From Callipepla californica brunnescens (Eukaryota; Chordata; Aves; Galliformes; Odontophoridae): 64,000 nt of DNA. Numbering within the stretch: position 1 is the first letter of the stretch; every line of letters begins with the position of its first letter. The notes under the pieces were generated by a model. That model was not told the DNA's origin, did not search any database, and saw nothing but the letters and a program-made list of their open reading frames with translations. Location of the stretch: positions 36,713,733 through 36,777,732 of the forward strand of contig JALIRH010000002.1 in NCBI GenBank assembly GCA_023055505.1, read 5' to 3'. Positions 29,373-41,853 of the stretch are shown one piece after another. Both the position numbers and the translations under genes were made by a program.

Positions 29373-31584
29373 AGGAGCGTGGTTGTTAGGTAAATGAAAG
29401 AGCAGTAGTAGCACTTACTTCAGCGTGCATAGTTGCTCCATTTAAAAGAAGCAAATGATTATAATATGAAAGCCAAAGTAGTTGGCTAGGTAGGTATGTT
29501 CACATCCAGAATGGATTGAAAATGGAAAATAATAATGTACTGAAATTCAAGTGCAAAGAGGACTATTATTAAGTTTTTGAAAGCTTAGAATGACTCTCAA
29601 TAAGTTACTATTTCAAGTGTGTCCTGGCAATCCAGGAGTCTTTTTATAACGTAAAATCCGTGGGTTATTTCAATGGAAAAAGACAAAGCAAGGTATTAGT
29701 CTCATACATTTTTTTTTGACATAAGTAATGTTTAAATCTATTTTTACGAAGAGAATTAGATGCCTTTTTATTTTAAAACCAGAGTTGAAAAAAATATTCA
29801 AGGGTTGTCTCTTATTAAATTGGATGCTATTACATGTGCAGTTCCTTTTCTGTCTCTTAAACCCTTTTTGAATATGTTTGTTCGATGAATGATAAAAGTA
29901 GGCAATAAACAATATGTTAACAGCTAGAAAGAAATTAATTGCTTTCTTCTTCCTGCTGTGTTTCATCCTTTAGAAAATGTCTGTGCTTAAGGCAGTAAGC
30001 CCAAGTTGAGTTCATGCCCTGCTTCGAACCTGTGTTTCCATAGAGGTTACGTAGCATGAAAACAATGATATGGTGTTGCTGTGTGGGTAGCTCCACATGT
30101 GCTATTTCTGAATGGCTGTGATGTGAAGCTGGTAATTCCTGCTGCCTGTTTCTGTCTGATTTGAGATCAGACTTTTCATTAGGTGGGCATCTTCCAGTCA
30201 GGCTTTTTAAAAGTTGCATGTTATGAAATAAGACATCAAAAGAAAACCAACAAAAAAACAAAACAAAAAAAACAAACACCTAATTTCATGCAAGGGTATA
30301 CTTTAAGTAGCCTGTATTTCCTATCTTTTCACAAAGTTCTACTTTTAACTTGTGAATGAACATATCTCCTGATTTTATAACGGAAGCATGGGACAATAAA
30401 GACCATATTTATGATTTGGAAGAAGAAAAAAAGTTTTAGAAAAAGATAACGTAGTTCTAGAACAATTAATAAAGGAAAGGAGAACTACAGCTGATGGATT
30501 AAATAACTCCTTGTTGGGGCTATTGGGCTAGAAAATAATTTGGGGTACTTCTTGAAGAACAAGCAATGCATTTCACTGTGGTGTAGTAACACTCATTTTT
30601 AGCATTACTGATTATCTGTAGTTCCACTCACTCCTCTGTATTACATCTTGATAGATGGGAAGAAGGATCTTGGCTGGCATGTTTCTCCAGGTCCATATTT
30701 CACACTGGCTGAGCCTTACTACCTATGGTTGTTCTACATCTTGTTTCTTTCTTCCCATTTGTGAATTTTCCATTTTTTCTTTGTGTGCTAACCCCTCCTT
30801 CCTTTCCTTGTGAATAACAAGAGTGAGAAATCAGGAGATTACTGTGGGAGAATATATACATTTTTGTTGTTGTTTTCTTGTTTTTTGTTTTTTTTTTCTT
30901 TTATTGAGAAAATGTTATCAGCTGCTTCTCAAAGTACTTAACTATGGAAGAACAGAGGGGAGCAGGGTGGTGCCAGATAGCTAAGCTCATCTGTCTACTC
31001 TCAATTGAGCTTTCAGTAGTTTGCATCTAACCTGAAGGCTTCACACCTCCTGAGTGCCTCTTTGATGGCAATTTTAAGGAAGAAATGGCTGCTTCCATTT
31101 CAGGAGGATATTAAAACTGTGAAGAGGAAAGAAAAGAGTTTTGCTGTCTTGAGAGTAAGAATGGAAATTGATTACTCGTTATTAGTTACTAGAAAAAGCT
31201 TCAGTGCATGTAAGTAATATCTGAGTGGAAACGGTGTAATTCAATTCTGAGGTGGAAAATAGCAATGTGACAATTTCTAGAATAATACTGAAAGTTCAGT
31301 CTCATAATAGAAATAGCTGTCAGCTTAGAAGGAGGGAAGGAAAATTCTAGCTATTGCCAACAGGATGAGCAGCTGGAGGACTGCTGGCTGCATACCACAG
31401 GAGTGGCAAATGGAGTAGTGATTGTGAAACAGGAAATCCAATGGATTCCTGGGGAACAAGTCCTGTTAGGGTAACATCATCAGAGGGGTATCTGCTAATG
31501 TGCCTTTGAGACTCATATGAGAATTATGTGCCAGTACTGTCAACCTCATACACAGCCATACCATGGCTCAGTGTAAGTTCATTG
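29373..31584. other. Intergenic block, no recognised genes
   Basis: The block contains A-rich (30236-30275) and T-rich (30866-30903) tracts. Minus-strand ORFs at 29670-29966 and 29935-30279 arise from such low-complexity sequence. I see nothing else I can support. Confidence 0.5.
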
Positions 31585-31772
31585 AACAAATATCAGAGGT
31601 GGAAGGGCCCCTCTGAGTCCGTTGGGCCCAACTTCAGCTTGAGCAGGGACACCAGAGCAGGGTGTGCAGGCAAATATCCAGGTGGCTGCTGAAGAAGGAG
31701 ACCCTACAGCATCTGGGCAACCTGTGTCAGTGCTCCATCACCTGCACAGCACAGAAGTGCTTCTGGTGTTTG
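31585..31772 (-). mobile_element. CR1 LINE 3'-end fragment, antisense
   Basis: The + strand reads 'gaggtggaagggcccctctgagtccgttgggcccaac', 'accagagcagggtgtgcaggcaaatatccaggtggctgctgaag', 'gagaccctacagcatctgggcaacctgtgtcagtgctccatcacctgcacag' and 'agaagtgcttctggtgttt', in the order expected for the complement of a CR1 3' region. The short ORF at 31662-31856 lies within it. Confidence 0.88.
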
Positions 31773-34700
31773 ACTTCTGCTGAAAATAATGGCTGCTGTA
31801 TACTTAATCAAATATTCATGTGGATTCTGATTTTCCCGATTTCTTTAGTTTTCTAGTATGGGTCTTTGACCAGTTTAAATATTTGAGAAGGCCTTTTCAA
31901 TGTTGCCTTGACTAGACGTACTCCAGTCAAGAACTGTTCAGTGATTTGCAAAGACAAGCAAAAGAGCCCAAAGTGGTGGTTAATGACAGACCAGAGTTAG
32001 CCTGGCTGGTTTGCTGAGTTGCATCAGGGAAACATAAGTGCTTGCCTTTCACCTTTACCCTTAAATTCTTGTGATATTCTACTTGTTCAGGTTTTGCTGA
32101 AACACATACTACAGAGAAATGGCTCAGCGGCTTCAGCTGAAAATATCTGATAGTCTGATGTTTGTAATGAGCCACAGATTCAGAGAGGAATACAGTGCCA
32201 GTTTGGTTTTAGGGATGTAATTCCATGTGCTCACTTCCCTCTTCTGAAAGCAATGGGGGAAAGATCCATGTCTGAGGTCAATGAGTGATCACTAAAAGTG
32301 AAACTGGGATCTGTACTCTCAAGTAACTGTGCCATTTTCTGACACATTTCAGAATAGCCACACTAGAAAGAAACATTAGAGGAACTGCAGACAGGTAGAA
32401 GTATCAAAAAAAATCTGTGGTTGTTTCAGATGCCAGCAGCAGACACAGTGTCAGAAGCGTGATGTGGTATGAGAAGAGAGAAAGATGGTACATTCTGAGA
32501 AGTCAATTATGAATGAGATAACTTCATTTTCTTAAAAGGTTATCTTCAAGGATAGACAAGTAGAGGACTGTGTGACTTCAGGACACAGTGAAGTGAATTT
32601 AAAAGTGACAGATATTATCTCTTGGCAGAGGAAAGTAATTTTCCTTTCTGAAGCCTTGTGGTACCAGATGAAAGGAATGTGGTGCCTTCCAACACCAGAG
32701 CACTGTTATTTAAGGGAAGACCCCACAAATCCAGGCAACAACAAAGTGCCTATCAACTTCATTTGGTGCTCCAGCTTTAATGATTTGGAATTTGGAACTG
32801 GTGCTGTCAGTTTTGGGGAAGCAAGCTTTTGCTTGTTTCTTTTCATCCTATAAGTAGAAGGCCATGGTGGAATTTTTAGATGAGTTTCTTCATTGGAGAG
32901 GAAAGGAAGTAGAGGTTTTTCTTCTGCTAGTGGAAGCTGTGGTAACTGGGTGAATATCAGTGAAGAAAGCAGATCTTTTCCAGTACTTTGAATCCTTGAA
33001 TATCACAGCTGTAAGGGTGGTAAATTCCTACAAAGTTATCAAACTAATAAAAAAGCTACTGTTGCTTTGAATGTTTTTTGTTTTTTTTTCCTCGATTAAG
33101 GAAAAGTCATCTGTGACCAATATGAACTAAAAGACAACTGATGAAATATCCTTTGATTTATTTTTTTTTCCACTATTCATTCGAAGTCTTATCTTTAGTA
33201 AGAATGTTTTTTATTAGTTTCTTGCTGAGATGAACCTTTGACTCCTCTAACATATACAATGCTACGGACAGGGTATTCTGTTAACTGATATGGAGTCTTC
33301 TGCAGGAATTAAATCAATTTTAATATTAAACACACAGTGGAAGATGTTTCATGACAGTGCAGTGGCAGAAAAATATTGTTGTAGCCTCTCACCAGCTTAT
33401 TTCTTTAAAATGATAAGACAAACTAACAATTGTCTGCAAGGAAAAACATATTCTACAATAAAATTACATTTCAGGTGAAAGGCTGCCTTCTGCTAAATCA
33501 GTTCAAAGGTATGTTCCTTAACTATGTATGAGTTAGAGCTCCATTCCAAACTACTTACCTTGAAGTTCAATTAAGAGTCATTTACATGGAGATAAAGTAT
33601 CTAATTTATGGATAAATGTAGATTTATTTTACATAATTAATTAGGTGATTTTAAAAAAATTATTGTTTGTTGTTTAGTCTGAGAAAAGGCTTTTAAATGA
33701 CTGTACATTCAACCAGTCTAATTGCTTCTTCTCTTTATCAGAAATGCTGGTGGTGGTATTTTGTGCTGTTGCCCTCTTGGGTGTTTTCATATTTCACTTT
33801 TTTAAAATTTTAAAGTATTTTTTGTAATTCTGTAGACTTTAAGTCAGAAAGCTAATCTGGTCACTTGGACATCAGTTTGGCTTTCTAAGGATTGCCATAT
33901 ATTTCTCCGTTAGGACTGAAGTGAAAACTATAACCTGCCTAAATAGAAATAACAGGGATGAGCCTGTTTTCCACAGTGATGCTGGATCTCAGCATCAAGA
34001 CTCTCAGCAGACTCTAGCAATTTGTTACAGTGATTAAAATTGCTTTCTAAAAATAGAAGCAATAAAAAATGGGTTTGACTTCTAAACCTAATGCATCTGG
34101 CCCTTGGTCTCATTCTGGTGTTCTGTCACCCCAGGCGTGTTAGACAGGGTCCGGTGGCAGTTGTATCTTGTACAAGTTCTTCCATAACTCTGTGTCTACT
34201 GGGCTATGGGGAAAGCAGAAAAGCATGCTCCCTTCCTGAATTTACTTGTGTCTTATTTTTTTTTTATTTTTATTGACTTCATAGATAGATCTCTTGATCA
34301 GTCAAGAGAGGTCCTTCTTCTCTCTGGAGAGCGGCTGGAGGATCAAAGGTACTTTCCTGAATGCCCACCACCCACACTGATGCTGACCGCCCTAATCATG
34401 TTCACCACCAAGGGCAAAGCTCCCCAGTGCTAATTAGAGATCATGTGGTCCTGTTCCTTCATCTGCTGTGTGTATCTGTACATGTTGTACTCAGTGTTGG
34501 TACAGCCTCCAGCTCTGTGACTAGAAATCCCAGAGCAGACTGTCAACCTGAGGATGGCTAGCAAATCATCTGTAGGATGTCTTTACAGTGGCTGAGGGCA
34601 AGGGGAGAAAATGTTTAAAATTAGCCCTTAATACACATAAAAGCACCAACTAAGACCTGTTTGTTGTGCACATTAAATACCCATAAATATTGATTGTTAA

Positions 34701-37700
34701 CTGCAGCTAGGGATATTTCTAAAATATTCTATATGAGTGATGGGTGGTATTCTTACCCTATGTGATTGTATCTGTCTCAGAGTTGCTGCTCTGATTGGGA
34801 AAAAAAAGAAAATAATTGTTTGAGATTAATGCTTGGGGACACGTTTCAGAAGACTGAAGGACAGCTCTGATGACTGTGATGATACCTGTCTTATGCACAT
34901 TATCTTTTCCCAGCTTTGATAATATAAGGTAATGTGGGTAATATAGGAAATTACGTAATGATGACTGTTTGGTCTGAAACAACATTTGTAATCTGTTAAA
35001 CAAGGAAAAAGTCCTATCCTGATGTTTGTATCAGGCACTTCTGATCTCTGCTGAGTGTTCTTTGTTACTGTAAATGCTACTATGAAAACAGCTAATTGCA
35101 AGCTAACAAGATTTGAGCCTTGTTACTTCTCTGTGGAACAGATTTCCCCTTGAGGACTTTGAGTTTCAGCATGAATAGATATTTAATCTGTTTCCTCTTC
35201 TATGTGAAAACCTGTACGTTATAAAAGGCAATAAGGAGGCTTTGTATTTTTTAAATAAGCTGTGGACCTGGTACCAGGGACAAGATTTCATCAAGATCTG
35301 TCACCAAATGCAGCAGCAATTTCCATGAGAAAGGTAATATTTAACATCCATGTAAAGTGCTGTAGGTGTCAGTACACAAAGAGATTCAGCAAAGCTTCCA
35401 GGAAACAATTCCCTTGGCATCCTGATATACGGCAGCAAAACATGCTCTGAAAGATAGTGGTAGAAGTGGATTCCCAAGCAGGAGCAACAGTTTAACTTTC
35501 CCTTTTAGTTTTGGAGTCTTCTAAGGCCTCCAAAGGAGTCGACTTTGTGCCTCCTGTTACCTAGGTCTTTGATTTAAACCTCTGTATGTGTGGAGGGAAG
35601 GTAGGGCTTCCTCTCATAGTTCTTAAGTGAGCAATTGTTTGTTTTAGATATCCTGAGACCCATAGAAACGAGACTATTTGGTTGATATGAGTCCTTAGGA
35701 GGGATCCCAGGTTTCTCCAGCCTGTAGTGTTGCCTAAAGAAAACCCTGTTCCCCAAGTCTCTTTGTGCTTTTCCTCCACTTCTGGATGTGTTTGGAATTC
35801 AACTTCATGAGTTGGCCTCTGTGAATTTATTTTAACTTATCTGTATTTCCTTAGCATCTTTTAGGTTGCCAGATGTTTCATGTGCAACAAAATCACCTTG
35901 AGAATCTAGCTCTGACAGATCTATCTTCTGTTTCCCATAGTGTGAATATCTACTAACTGGATGGACTCACTGCTGCTATTCAAAAGCTGCAAGGACCAAA
36001 GGTAGGCTTTTTTTAGGAGAACAATGTTCTTGCTTGCTCCCGTTGAAAGAGAGAGCAATCTAATTTTAAAAATCATATAGAAAGCAGTTCATGCAGGTTC
36101 TCATGGCCTTAGGGAGGATAAACAAGGCAGTAACAATGATTTGAAACTATCACTTCTTAATTTTCACTGTTCAAGTAGACTAGGCCTTCAAAGGCACTTC
36201 TTAGTTCAGCAAACCAAAACCTGATTTGATTTCCTCTTTCCAGGCTCCTTCAAATCAGTATTTAATAGTCTCATCTTGAAATGAGATGTACTTAGTACAG
36301 GGTGGTTTTTTTCTGATTGCTGTTTTGTGCGTTTTATGTATTTGTATATACATGTAATTTTTTTTTTTTTATATATTTTTCCTTTGTTTGGTCTGAAGCC
36401 AATTCTATGATCTCTCTGTGCTTGTTAAAACAAAATGGTTACTTAAGTACTTTGATACTTTGGCATATCAGAGTTCACACGCAAACTACATCTTTCTGAC
36501 AACTACTGCAGAAGGCAGAGGCACCTAGAAAGCAAACAAAGAGCAGGGCTTCCTGTGCCTTGGGATTTGTGTCTAAGCAGGACACAAATTCAGGTCCAAG
36601 TAGGAGCAGCTGAGGTGGGAGTTACTCTTCAGTGTACAACTCTGCAGCTGCTCCCGCTGCCTGGCATGGGGAGATTTGCAGACAGGCTACCTCTCCTGAG
36701 GCACTCTCACTGTGGGAGATGGGAAATGTCCAACACAGCCTGGAGGAGTCATGAGAGATAATAAACAGAAAGACTTTTTTTTTTAATAATTTTCTTAGAT
36801 ATTAGTCTAGTCAGAAAATCTTTCACTGAGGCAGCAACAGCCCTATTTAGCAACATATAAGCTCTTTCTTTCCTGAAACATCTGAGGCATTAAGGAATTT
36901 GCAGCTTAAACAGCTAAGAGGAGCGCAGCTGACGTATCAGAGGAACTGCATTACATAGACAAGTAGGGTCATAACTTATTAAAGCATTTGCAAAACACAT
37001 TCCAGCAAGATGAAGTTAAACAGCCAGAGCATCTTCACGCATAAGAAAGGCATCAGGGAGCAGAATCATGAACATCGGCTGCTCAGGTGCATTCCTCAGA
37101 TGTCACTTTTGATGACCCTGAACGCCCCGGCACTGCCTCATAGGGCAAATTCAATCAGTATTGCAGCGTGATTCTGGATCTTATGTAAGAGTTTTTTCCC
37201 TTCCTACACCCCACTGTATATCTGTCTGTACACAATTGTAAGCTGTTCTTCAACATATGCTTGGTGGTCTGAAAATTGGGCTGTCTGTCCTTGTGTAGTG
37301 ATGTAATATTGGCAGTGGTGATCAGGAACTGTCAGCGATTTCAGCTTCACGTGCACAGGTCCTAGGCTGCTTCTCTGTGCCCTGTCCAACGTGTAATTAG
37401 TAGCTGCACGGTCATGACTCTTTCCCCTCCCAGCCCTGGTAGCCTCCTGTGTTTTTGAGGGACCATAAAGCTAGCTGGGCTGTCCTGTAAAGAAGAGACA
37501 AGCTAGGTAAAATCTTCCCCTCTTCTACAGAAGGCTGTGCAACTACATGCAGCAAAGATGCTTGTTTTGAAGAGTGAGTGTCCAGCCTTTTGGTTTGCCT
37601 GGGCCTCACTGAGTGAAGAAGAGATGCATATAAAATATATAACTTACATATACAGCTTCTCTCTTTTTTTTTTTTTTTATTAAAACATTAAAAATGGTGG

Positions 37701-38181
37701 GCAACAAAACCATAAAATTCATGGGATGTTTGACCTTTATGTGAAACTAATGCATCAGCCTGGTTTGATGGCAGTGGTAGCAATGCTTAGATCTCAAGGT
37801 GTTTGTCTGAGATTTATCCACTTAATTGTGAAGAGACAGATATCCTTCTCTGGTATAAAAGGTCTTATAAAAGTCTGGTAGAGAAATTATCACTTTTTTT
37901 TTTTAGTTGAATATCTGACTGCAGATCTATACATTTAATCTGAAAATTCACAGGTAGTGTATTTATGTTGACTGAAAATGGTATTGCAAGTATGCAAAAA
38001 AACTGATGGCTTATTCAGAAATCTTTACACTTATTCTCAAATTGCCCCCAAGAGTTCAGACTAGCAGAAACACTAATCAAATACACATTGCAAAACTAAT
38101 TAAAAGCATATTGCAAATTATTTCATGCTTTTTGTCAGCTTTTTGAGGTGTTGGGAATTACTAAATGTGTCAGCACTACAC
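31773..38181. other. Intergenic block with a few exon-like stretches
   Basis: No protein family is recognised. A 61-nt stretch at 35941-36001 is flanked by a strong acceptor (TGTTTCCCATAG) and donor (GTAGGC), and a weaker pair bounds 35260-35333. GC-richer stretches occur at 34083-34560 and 36540-36760. A T15 run lies at 37664-37678. ORFs such as 32572-32853 show no known motif. Confidence 0.45.
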
Positions 38182-38710
38182 TGTTGTGGTTTAAGCAGCC
38201 TAGCACCCCACAACCACTCACTCACTTCTCCCCACAGCACAGAGAGAATGGGAGAAGAAATAGAACTTGTGGGTTGAGATAGAAACTATTTACTAAGGTA
38301 GAAAAGGAAAATGAAAACAAAATGCAATGACAAATATACATATATATCCACAAGACATTTACTTTCAACCTGAAGCCCAGCTAATAATTGACTGCCTGCC
38401 AATTGATGCTCTGTTGCGCAATGCAATGCCTACCTGTGCAACCTGGTCTAGGGAGGTGCTTTGGAAGGGGGAGTTGGACTCGATGATCTCTGGAGGTCCC
38501 TTCCAACACCTACAATTCTGGGATTCTATCTCACCACCCTCTGACTGACATCCAGACAACCCCTGAGCAGGGGCTATCCCCAGCCAACTCACTGCAGCTT
38601 TATACACTTCTACATGGTGCTATGTGGTATGGAATGACCCTGGCACCTACAGTCTTCCCCATCAACTGTTTAACAGTGCACAGAAAACCAACAGCCATGC
38701 TAACTGCAGG
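38182..38710. mobile_element. ERV-type solo LTR split by a CR1 insertion
   Basis: The left part begins with TGTTGTGGTTTAAGCAGCCT and runs through 'acttgtgggttgagataga' to 'gcgcaatgcaat' (38182-38427). The right part resumes at 'ctcaccaccctctgactgac' and continues through 'tatgtggtatggaatgaccctgg' to about 38710. Removing the CR1 at 38428-38527 restores the order seen in the copy at 22337-22838 and in related bird LTRs. No retroviral coding sequence adjoins it. Confidence 0.68.
38428..38527 (+). mobile_element. CR1 LINE 3' end inserted in an LTR
   Basis: The stretch runs from CCTGTGCAACCTGGTCTAGG to GTTGGACTCGATGATCTCTG, GAGGTCCCTTCCAACACCTA and ATTCTGGGATTCT. It is a clear, little-diverged CR1 3' end of only about 100 bp. 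It sits between two halves of an LTR, so it is younger than that LTR. Confidence 0.9.
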
Positions 38711-41502
38711 ACTCAATATTTTTGTGTATCAAGTCTTGAAAGCTTCTTTGACTAATTCTTGCAAGCAAGAACCTGTAGAGAAATTGATTAATACTATAAC
38801 TGAAAGTGAACAATAAGTAACAATTAGTCAGTTACTTAACAAGTCGTGTAAAATTAGGATTAGTAATTCTTAAATAAGCATCTACTTCTACAAGGCTGAG
38901 TGCTGACTAGAGTCACACACCATTGTATCAATTGAAAAATATGTATTCCTTTTCAGGATACTAGACTAAATAGCAAGTAGCCCAAAGGAGCTATCAAGGT
39001 GATGCGATAAAGGCCTTATGTATTTAACTTAATTCTGTATAAATAGTAATGTACCACTTGTTCTACAAAGGACACAAAGGAAAATATGACTAATATATAA
39101 CAGCAGAGATTAGTTTACTTGCCGGTTCATGATCATGATATAGATGGAATTTCCTTCCACAAAAATAGCATGACAAAGAATTCATGAATACTTTCATTAG
39201 TAGCTAATGTTTCCATTCCTAGAGGAGAGCTCTTAGCCCACAAACAAGAAAGACTGCTGCATTTAAGATTCCAGAGGATGTCATCACAAAATGTAAACTG
39301 CATGCAAAAAACTTTCAGCTCTGATAATTTTATCACATTAGAGACAAGTGCATCACAACTGTGAAGTGCATCATAGAGCAGACATGACCTATATTCACAA
39401 AAAATATGTGAATAACGTAACACTTTTTTTGCATTAGGAATCTGTGCTGTACTGTAACTGAGTGAAAAATTGGGCTCTGCTGAGAACAGTATGAGTTGGA
39501 GATGGGTGGTATTCTGTTTCTGTTGTGTTACCATCTTAAGGAGAAAGATGCAGCTTTTCCACTGCAATAGGCATGTGAACGCATTTTCAGAGGATGCCAT
39601 AATGAATTTTTATGCATTCATCATGTGACATTCAGAACTTTTCAAAAAATGTAATAGATTAAATTAAAAAATAGTGAGTAGTATATGGATGTGGCAAAAA
39701 AATATTTTTGGAATACATATTTTGAATGTCTATATTGTGATGATGCTTGACCTTGCTTAAAACAAATTATTTCCTAGAATAATGATAGTCCCCATAAGTG
39801 AATACAAAGTAATAATAATCTGACTCTGAGGGATTGTGTAAATAGTTCATGAACTAAACAGACTTAAAAGAGCATAACTGATTATTTGGAGCTAACTTAC
39901 TTTATGCACAGAAGAATTATGCATCATTTTAGTTGTTCTCTTGTCTCTTTCCCAAACCTTTCATCCCTTTTTGAAGTTGGAGGGGACAGGTAAATGACAC
40001 TGGAAGGAATACTACCCAAATATGGGTAATAATAACAGTAAAAACTACAGGGGAAAAAAAACAACAATCAAACAATACAAAAAGCTGATTATGCAGTTAA
40101 CTGTAAGGAGTAACTATAGGAGTTAACATACAGAAGAAAGTAGACTAATGGTAAAAGAAGAACAAGGGTAGAATAAGGTTGAATCAATAGTCTTAAAAAC
40201 ATGTAGTTGGTAGAATGAGTTAAAGAAGTCATGGGTGAGGAGAGTATCCTGCAAAATGTATTATAGGAAGTGACTTGCAACCTTCAAAATGTGATAGATC
40301 AGAAAATCATCAAGTCTTTATAAAGCGAAAAAATCCACATCTAAAAATATATATATATTTTCAGTTGAGTGCTGTGACACCTTTTCCACATAAGGAGAAC
40401 AGATATTTAGGAAATTCTTATTATAACTGTGGAACAAACCCAAGTGGTCAAACAGATTTTTCCAAGTGTACACGAGTTCTAATGGCAAACTAGTTCTAAG
40501 AAAATAAGATAATTAAGCCAAAGGACCTTTACTTCTAAGGAAGTCTTAAAAAACATTTTACTACATTTCTGTTGTTTATATTATTTTAACACCTCTACTT
40601 AAGTGACAGCTGGCCTTTGTGGCCATGTAATAAAATCTTCAGTTTAATGTGCAAGCAGTTCAAGAATTAGCCGGGGCATATTTGGAGCAGGAGAGTGAAA
40701 AATGTCTTCCAGCAGCTGAAAGCAACCTGGGAAGAGTAAAGATCTGATGCTGTCTTGGTGCTCTGAGCTTAGAGCCCATGTGAAGGCAGACACTTTGCTC
40801 TGTTACAGAGTGAATCCTTGATACCAGGTTTGGTACCACTGCATTGTGGAATGCTGCTGTATGGGCAGCCCTGATCCACAGTGCCTGAATATCAGCAAAT
40901 GCTACTTGGTGATTGCTATGAGAAATATCACCTCTCTTTCTCCAAGCAATAGATTTCTCAGTATTTTGACATCAATTTTAATTAAAGGTACCAGTAAGGA
41001 ACTATATGGACAATGAGAATTTCATTCTACTTTTCCATGGAATTCAAGGACACTTCCACATAATGTTCTGAGAATGATCAAAGCTGTGGGAGGAATGTTT
41101 AGGATTTTTAAGGGAGAACAAGAAGAAAATAGGAAAGATCAGCTTCGCTCAAAAGAAATAGATGTTACAGTAGAAACCAAACTGAATATGAGACAGCAGT
41201 GATCACTCATCACTGATTAAGTAAGCCCCATTCTGGGTTAGTTCACTTGGCATCGCTGAGGCTGCTGCAGTATAACCTCTTTTGAGTCCTCCAAGAAGGT
41301 CAGACATGTCTGCAGACATGTTAGATATCAGATACTCATTTTCAAACATTGGAGGGAGGCTACTGGCCCTTTCTCACTCGCGAAAACAAAAGCCTATTCC
41401 AGCATCCAGCATGGCCATGAGAAGGTCTTGGGAATATGCGTGAGACAAACTTGTGGTTTCGCTGATGAAAAAGATGTGGATTAGGTTACTAGGATACTAA
41501 AA
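38711..41502. other. Intergenic block
   Basis: No gene is recognised. It includes the longest unexplained ORF of the window (39133-39600, minus, 155 codons), an (AT)n stretch near 40347-40359, and a p53-type motif at 41302-41323. Confidence 0.5.
41302..41323. promoter_or_regulatory. Candidate p53-family response element
   Basis: AGACATGTCT-GC-AGACATGTTA: the first half-site fits RRRCWWGYYY fully, the second fits nine of ten, with a 2-bp spacer. Both carry the favoured CATG core. It lies outside the neighbouring CR1 element. Function is inferred from motif only. Confidence 0.4.
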
Positions 41503-41853
41503 TCTCAGAAGGAGACCTCATTGCACTCTACCACTTTCTGAAGGGAGGCTGTGGTGAGGAGAGGGTCAGCCTCTTCTCCCAGGTAGCTAATGACAGGACG
41601 AGAGGCAATGGCCACAAGTTGTGCCGGGGAAGATTTAGATTAGATTTGAGGAAAAAATTTTTCTCTGAAAGAGTGGTCAGGCACTGGAATGGCCTGCCTA
41701 AAGAGGTGGTTGAGGCACCGTCCCTAGCGCTGTTCAAGAAGCGTTTAGATGAGGTGCTAAGGGATTTGATTTAGTAGCTTGGTGGGTAGGGATGGTGGTG
41801 TGAGGATGGTTGGATCTTGTAGGTCATTTCCAACCTTATGAATCTATGAATCT
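41503..41853 (+). mobile_element. CR1-type LINE 3' end (copy A), sense
   Basis: The copy begins in the ORF2 tail (GAGACCTCATTGCACTCTAC) and reads [20 protein letters not shown] coding, then [20 protein letters not shown], the usual C-terminal end of CR1 ORF2. It ends in GATCTTGTAGGTCATTTCCA and the 8-bp tail repeat ATGAATCT x2. It lacks about 8 bp (CTAGATGA) of the terminal motif present in the copy at 51917-52340. Little divergence from that copy suggests a fairly recent family. Confidence 0.9.

Noticed and set aside
32572..32853. 93-codon ORF
   Set aside because: No known motif, non-ATG start context, and no splice or expression support from sequence.
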